A stretch of 14,819 nucleotides of DNA from Gammaproteobacteria bacterium. Lineage in GTDB: Bacteria > Pseudomonadota > Gammaproteobacteria > Pseudomonadales > Pseudohongiellaceae. Position numbers and translations under genes: made by a program. The stretch's first letter is position 1, and each line of letters opens with the position of its first letter. Under the pieces are notes generated by a model, which saw only the letters and a program-made list of their open reading frames with translations, searched no databases and was not told the DNA's origin. The stretch is taken from contig PWQG01000231.1 of NCBI GenBank assembly GCA_003556835.1, positions 1 through 14,819 on the forward strand, given 5' to 3'. This document shows positions 13,560 to 14,819 of the stretch, in pieces.

Positions 13560-13810
13560 TAGAACAACCCGTCACAGTTCGGAACTTTATATGTGATGAG
13601 CAGCGCTCCATCTAGGGCCAATCGGTCCCAAACAATGAACGCTTCAATGGGATAATTCTGGTCAGCCGTTCGGGCACGCCAGGTCCATATTTTTCTTCCA
13701 TCAATTCATCAGATCCATTGGCTGTGCAAGCCACTGCCAACAAGACAAAAAGCTTTCACGGGCGCAGGGTTTGTTCCAGCGTCTTGACCAATCCTTATCC
13801 GGAGTTCGCA

Positions 13811-14605
13811 ATGTGGCTATTCACGCATGTCAAGCTTTCTCTTTTTCTTGCACTCATTTTTTTGCTGGCGCTACCGATTCCCTCCCGGTCTGACGACAGT
13901 GGCTATCGTTTGCTCAAGCTGGATGGCTACCGGCTCAAGTGGGGAGAGCAGCAATTGGGAGTTGGGGCCACTGTCAGCTATGCCTTTGCCATGGATTCAC
14001 TGAGCTTCGATGCTGCGCTAAATTGCGGAGACCTCGCCTCAATTGAGTTGCTGTCCAGCGAGGACATCTCGATCGAAACGCTGTTGCGGGAATCGGCCGA
14101 GGCGTTTCGGATTTGGGAACAAGCTGCTGGTTTGAGATTCCACAGGGTCGCTGATGCCGAAGGTGCCGATATCATCATCGGCGCCCAAGGTCAGCCGATG
14201 GGGCGCGCTTTTGCCAACGTTTCCTACTCAGATGACCTTCAGGACGGCGTTCGCAGAATCGAGCGATCGCTCATCTGTCTGAACCCAGAACAAAAGTGGA
14301 AGTCTGGTTTTGATGGCGACACGAGCATTTATGATCTTCGCTACACGCTCGTGCATGAAATTGGCCATGCGATTGGACTCGACCACCCCGGCCCATCCGG
14401 GCAGGTGATGGGGTTTCGCTATACAGAAGCCTTCAGTGATCTTCAGCCCGGCGACGTGGCCGGTGCGCGGCGGTTATACGGATCAGCCCTTGCTGGCGCC
14501 GAACTGGCTTATGATTCGGACTTGTCGCTGAGCGGAAAGGCGACGAATCAAGCCTATATCAACAACCTGTTGATCGGCGAGGATGACATTCCTGAGGTGT
14601 ACTGA
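13811..14605 (+). CDS. Secreted matrixin-type zinc metalloprotease (M10-like)
   Basis: A 264-residue protein from the ATG at 13811, chosen because GGAG lies six bases upstream and a signal peptide follows (hydrophobic residues 9-24, then SRSDD); the frame is open from a TTG at 13718. Secreted or periplasmic. The mature part has a matrixin-like catalytic domain: substrate strand ADIIIGAQ, then the zinc site HEIGHAIGLDH (182-192) with the three His ligands and catalytic Glu183, and a Met-turn at VMGF (Met200). PGDVAGARRLYG is the typical matrixin helix ending the domain. No prodomain cysteine switch or C-terminal binding domain is seen. Monocistronic, divergent from csbD; its substrate is unknown. 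Confidence 0.85.
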   Translation: MWLFTHVKLSLFLALIFLLALPIPSRSDDSGYRLLKLDGYRLKWGEQQLGVGATVSYAFAMDSLSFDAALNCGDLASIELLSSEDISIETLLRESAEAFRIWEQAAGLRFHRVADAEGADIIIGAQGQPMGRAFANVSYSDDLQDGVRRIERSLICLNPEQKWKSGFDGDTSIYDLRYTLVHEIGHAIGLDHPGPSGQVMGFRYTEAFSDLQPGDVAGARRLYGSALAGAELAYDSDLSLSGKATNQAYINNLLIGEDDIPEVY

Positions 14606-14708
14606 ATCCTGAAGGGCTAAACCCGGCAGCCAGCTGGACAAGAGCGGATTGGCCCTGTTGAGTTCTTCTTGAAATGTGCCCGATCCAGTACCTGGACCAA
14701 AAAAAGGT

Positions 14709-14819
14709 TCATCGCGCATTTCCGGGGAAGGCGGCCCGGATCTTGAGGAAGAAGTACTCCTCATCGCGATAGCCGTAGGCCCTGCGCTTGATGACCTTGA
14801 TGGTGTTGTTGATTCCTTC
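14709..14819 (-). CDS. Transposase, C-terminal end (ISL3-type), partial
   Basis: Minus-strand frame entering from the right edge and ending TGA at 14711-14709. It reads EGINNTIKVIKRRAYGYRDE, then YFFLKIRAAFPGNAR. An EGINNTIKVIKRRA motif near the end, followed by YRDEEYFFLKI, is typical of ISL3-family transposases, where the Glu is the last catalytic residue. It is clearly different in sequence from the ISL3 gene at 10897-12202. Its element would end somewhere in 14606-14708, close behind the protease gene. I could not pick out the terminal repeat because the other end is outside the window. Confidence 0.78.
   Translation of the reverse strand, partial: EGINNTIKVIKRRAYGYRDEEYFFLKIRAAFPGNAR

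Larger units (their letters stand above)
13372..13810. other. Intergenic region between csbD and the metalloprotease gene
   Basis: No gene is supported in these 439 bases. The csbD-proximal half has two perfect TGTGC-N6-GCACA operators, 70 bases apart (13474-13489 and 13544-13559), and the csbD promoter. The half nearest the protease (13612-13800) has no convincing promoter; TTATAT around 13587-13592 is a possible but unsupported -10. Confidence 0.5.

Noticed and set aside
13372..13611. Long N-terminal extension of the CsbD protein
   Set aside because: The extension covers the predicted promoter and both operators, lacks CsbD-like sequence, and a proper ribosome binding site precedes the ATG at 13371.

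Overview
The window looks like a chromosomal segment of a moderately high-GC gammaproteobacterium. This rests on PA2779/PA2778-type and Thivi_2564-type proteins and a yqjD-yqjE-like gene pair; genus cannot be told. It reads as an accessory envelope/general-stress island. It is rich in small membrane proteins and proteins of unknown function, shows gene decay, and carries two ISL3-type transposase genes, one of them broken and one running off the right edge.

Layout. 1-34: start of a small membrane protein gene on the minus strand. 312-1636: a secreted small protein and a C39-like lipoprotein peptidase, translationally coupled. 1785-1973: a tiny two-helix membrane protein. 1980-3075 (minus): an operon of a DUF883 protein, a holin-like membrane protein and a third small membrane protein, resembling yqjD-yqjE-yqjK. 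3392-4552: an AI-2E family permease. 4623-9963 (minus): a hybrid histidine kinase, a receiver-PAS response regulator, a wrecked large-subunit (KatE/HPII-type) catalase gene, a DUF421 protein and a DUF2254 protein, all in one direction with small gaps. 10179-12316: an alpha/beta hydrolase gene split by a complete but dead ISL3-family element (10782-12271). 12402-13371 (minus): DUF3185, PRC-barrel and CsbD proteins. 13811-14605: a secreted matrixin-type zinc protease. 14709 to the edge: the end of another ISL3-type transposase.

The main signal not explained by genes is a repeated operator, TGTGC-N6-GCACA. It occurs perfectly four times (106-121, 1709-1724, 13474-13489, 13544-13559), always between genes, and nearly perfectly at 10102-10117. 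It has the half-site spacing of Crp/Fnr-family sites, but with C/G where CRP has A/T. For three of the four perfect copies and for the near-perfect copy, an acceptable -10 hexamer lies exactly 21 bases downstream, which is class II (-41.5) activator geometry. A weaker copy upstream of the DUF883 operon has AATAAT at the same distance. I infer that an unseen Crp/Fnr-type regulator switches on these small stress genes together, and possibly the kinase operon.

Decay is the second theme. The catalase has lost its catalytic core. The hydrolase is interrupted by the IS. The IS transposase is itself broken by a 64-bp palindromic insertion and an amber codon. The response regulator ends abruptly after its PAS domain.
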